Of a DNA stretch of 64,000 nt, positions 63,556-64,000 are shown in pieces. The notes under the pieces were generated by a model, which saw only the letters and a program-made list of their open reading frames with translations, did no database searches and was not told the origin of the DNA. Positions within the stretch are counted from its first letter, which is position 1, and the number at the start of each line of letters is the position of its first letter. Origin of the DNA: Bradyrhizobium sp. SRS-191 (lineage in GTDB: Bacteria > Pseudomonadota > Alphaproteobacteria > Rhizobiales > Xanthobacteraceae). The stretch lies in the NCBI RefSeq assembly GCF_024586915.1, contig NZ_JANBVS010000008.1, forward strand, positions 285,973-349,972. Direction: 5' to 3'. The translations under genes and the position numbers were made by a program.

Positions 63556-64000
63556 ACGAGCACGTGAAAGCAGCGCCCGCCATGACCCCAGATATGGCCC
63601 CCGATCTCAGCCGCCGTTCCTTCCTGGTCGGCACCGCCGCCACCGGCCTCGTGCTCGGCTATGCCGGCCTCGCCGATAGCGCGCTTGCAGCGACGACGCC
63701 CTCAGCCTTCGAGCCGAGCGTCTGGTACTCGATCGCGCCCGATGGCCTGGTCACCGTGACCTGCGGCAAGGCCGACATGGGCCAGCACATCGCCTCCACC
63801 ATGGCGCAGATTATCTGCGAGGAGCTCGGTGCGGCCTGGAAGGACATGCGCGTCCAGCTCGCCTCCAACGATCCGAAGTTCAACGATCCCGTGCTCGGCG
63901 CCCAGATCACCGGCGGCAGCTGGAGCACGATGATGAACTTCGACGCCATGAGCCGGGCCGGTGCGGCCGGGCGCATCGCGCTGACCGAAGCCGCCGCGAC
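63552..64000 (+). CDS. Molybdopterin-binding subunit of isoquinoline-oxidoreductase-type enzyme, 3' end cut off
   Basis: First about 149 residues of a protein whose family is usually about 700-750. A twin-arginine signal (LSRRSFLVGTAATGLVLGYAGL) shows export via Tat, and the molybdenum domain starts with WYSIAPDGLVTVTCGKADMGQHI. ATGA overlap with the iron-sulfur subunit shows coupled translation. The periplasmic IorAB-like enzymes oxidise N-heterocycles or aldehydes. The rest lies outside the window. Confidence 0.92.
   Translation, partial: MNEHVKAAPAMTPDMAPDLSRRSFLVGTAATGLVLGYAGLADSALAATTPSAFEPSVWYSIAPDGLVTVTCGKADMGQHIASTMAQIICEELGAAWKDMRVQLASNDPKFNDPVLGAQITGGSWSTMMNFDAMSRAGAAGRIALTEAAA

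Overview
The window looks like a chromosomal segment of an alphaproteobacterium of the Bradyrhizobium/Rhodopseudomonas group (Nitrobacteraceae). Four things support this: high GC with strong third-position GC bias; alphaproteobacterial gene orders (tsaB-rimI-fur ... miaB-phoH-ybeY-corC-lnt, and rpsT-dnaA-dnaN-recF-gyrB-murA); a Fur/Mur-type regulator; and many palindromic intergenic repeats of kinds I recognise from Bradyrhizobium genomes. I see no rRNA, tRNA, CRISPR array, phage or transposase gene.

1-15.3 kb is housekeeping, almost all on the minus strand. It reads tsaB-rimI-fur-HAD phosphatase-miaB-phoH-ybeY-corC-lnt (lnt runs off the left edge), preceded by nfu-usp-trpS-murJ. A soluble three-PAS chemoreceptor sits between the two blocks, and an adenosine-kinase-type PfkB sugar kinase diverges from murJ.

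15.5-45.6 kb is accessory metabolism and regulation. It holds two class-C beta-lactamase-fold hydrolases, succinate-semialdehyde dehydrogenase, a SulP-STAS-cNMP anion transporter, a dioxygenase, a GST, a frameshifted enolase-superfamily gene, a degenerate carbamoyltransferase behind an 11-bp phased repeat, a nitroreductase, LysR- and Lrp-linked SnoaL/SDR genes, purC, pirin, a 7TM-AraC regulator, MmgE/PrpD, FUSC and MATE transporters. It also has a small cluster resembling immunity proteins (HEAT, DUF5071 and an unknown), a LuxR regulator and a fatty acid hydroxylase. Repeat elements are dense here. Three genes carry an apparent single-base frameshift.

45.8-59.2 kb is the dnaA region: murA, an MNT/HEPN toxin-antitoxin-like pair, gyrB, a secreted modular protein, recF, a GIY-YIG nuclease gene inside an inverted-repeat unit, dnaN, dnaA, a 1.3-kb non-coding region and rpsT. 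This MurA has Asp where the usual catalytic Cys is expected. The GIY-YIG unit splits the recF-dnaN junction.

59.5-64 kb holds a small membrane protein, msrA, a Wza-type export lipoprotein, a dienelactone hydrolase, a small secreted protein, and the start of an isoquinoline-oxidoreductase-type molybdoenzyme pair that runs off the right edge.

The best candidates for something little described are the GIY-YIG inverted-repeat unit (with a gene-less counterpart at 32.8 kb), the 11-bp phased repeat in front of a carbamoyltransferase lacking its phosphate-binding signature, and the dense GANTC methylation-site cluster upstream of dnaA.
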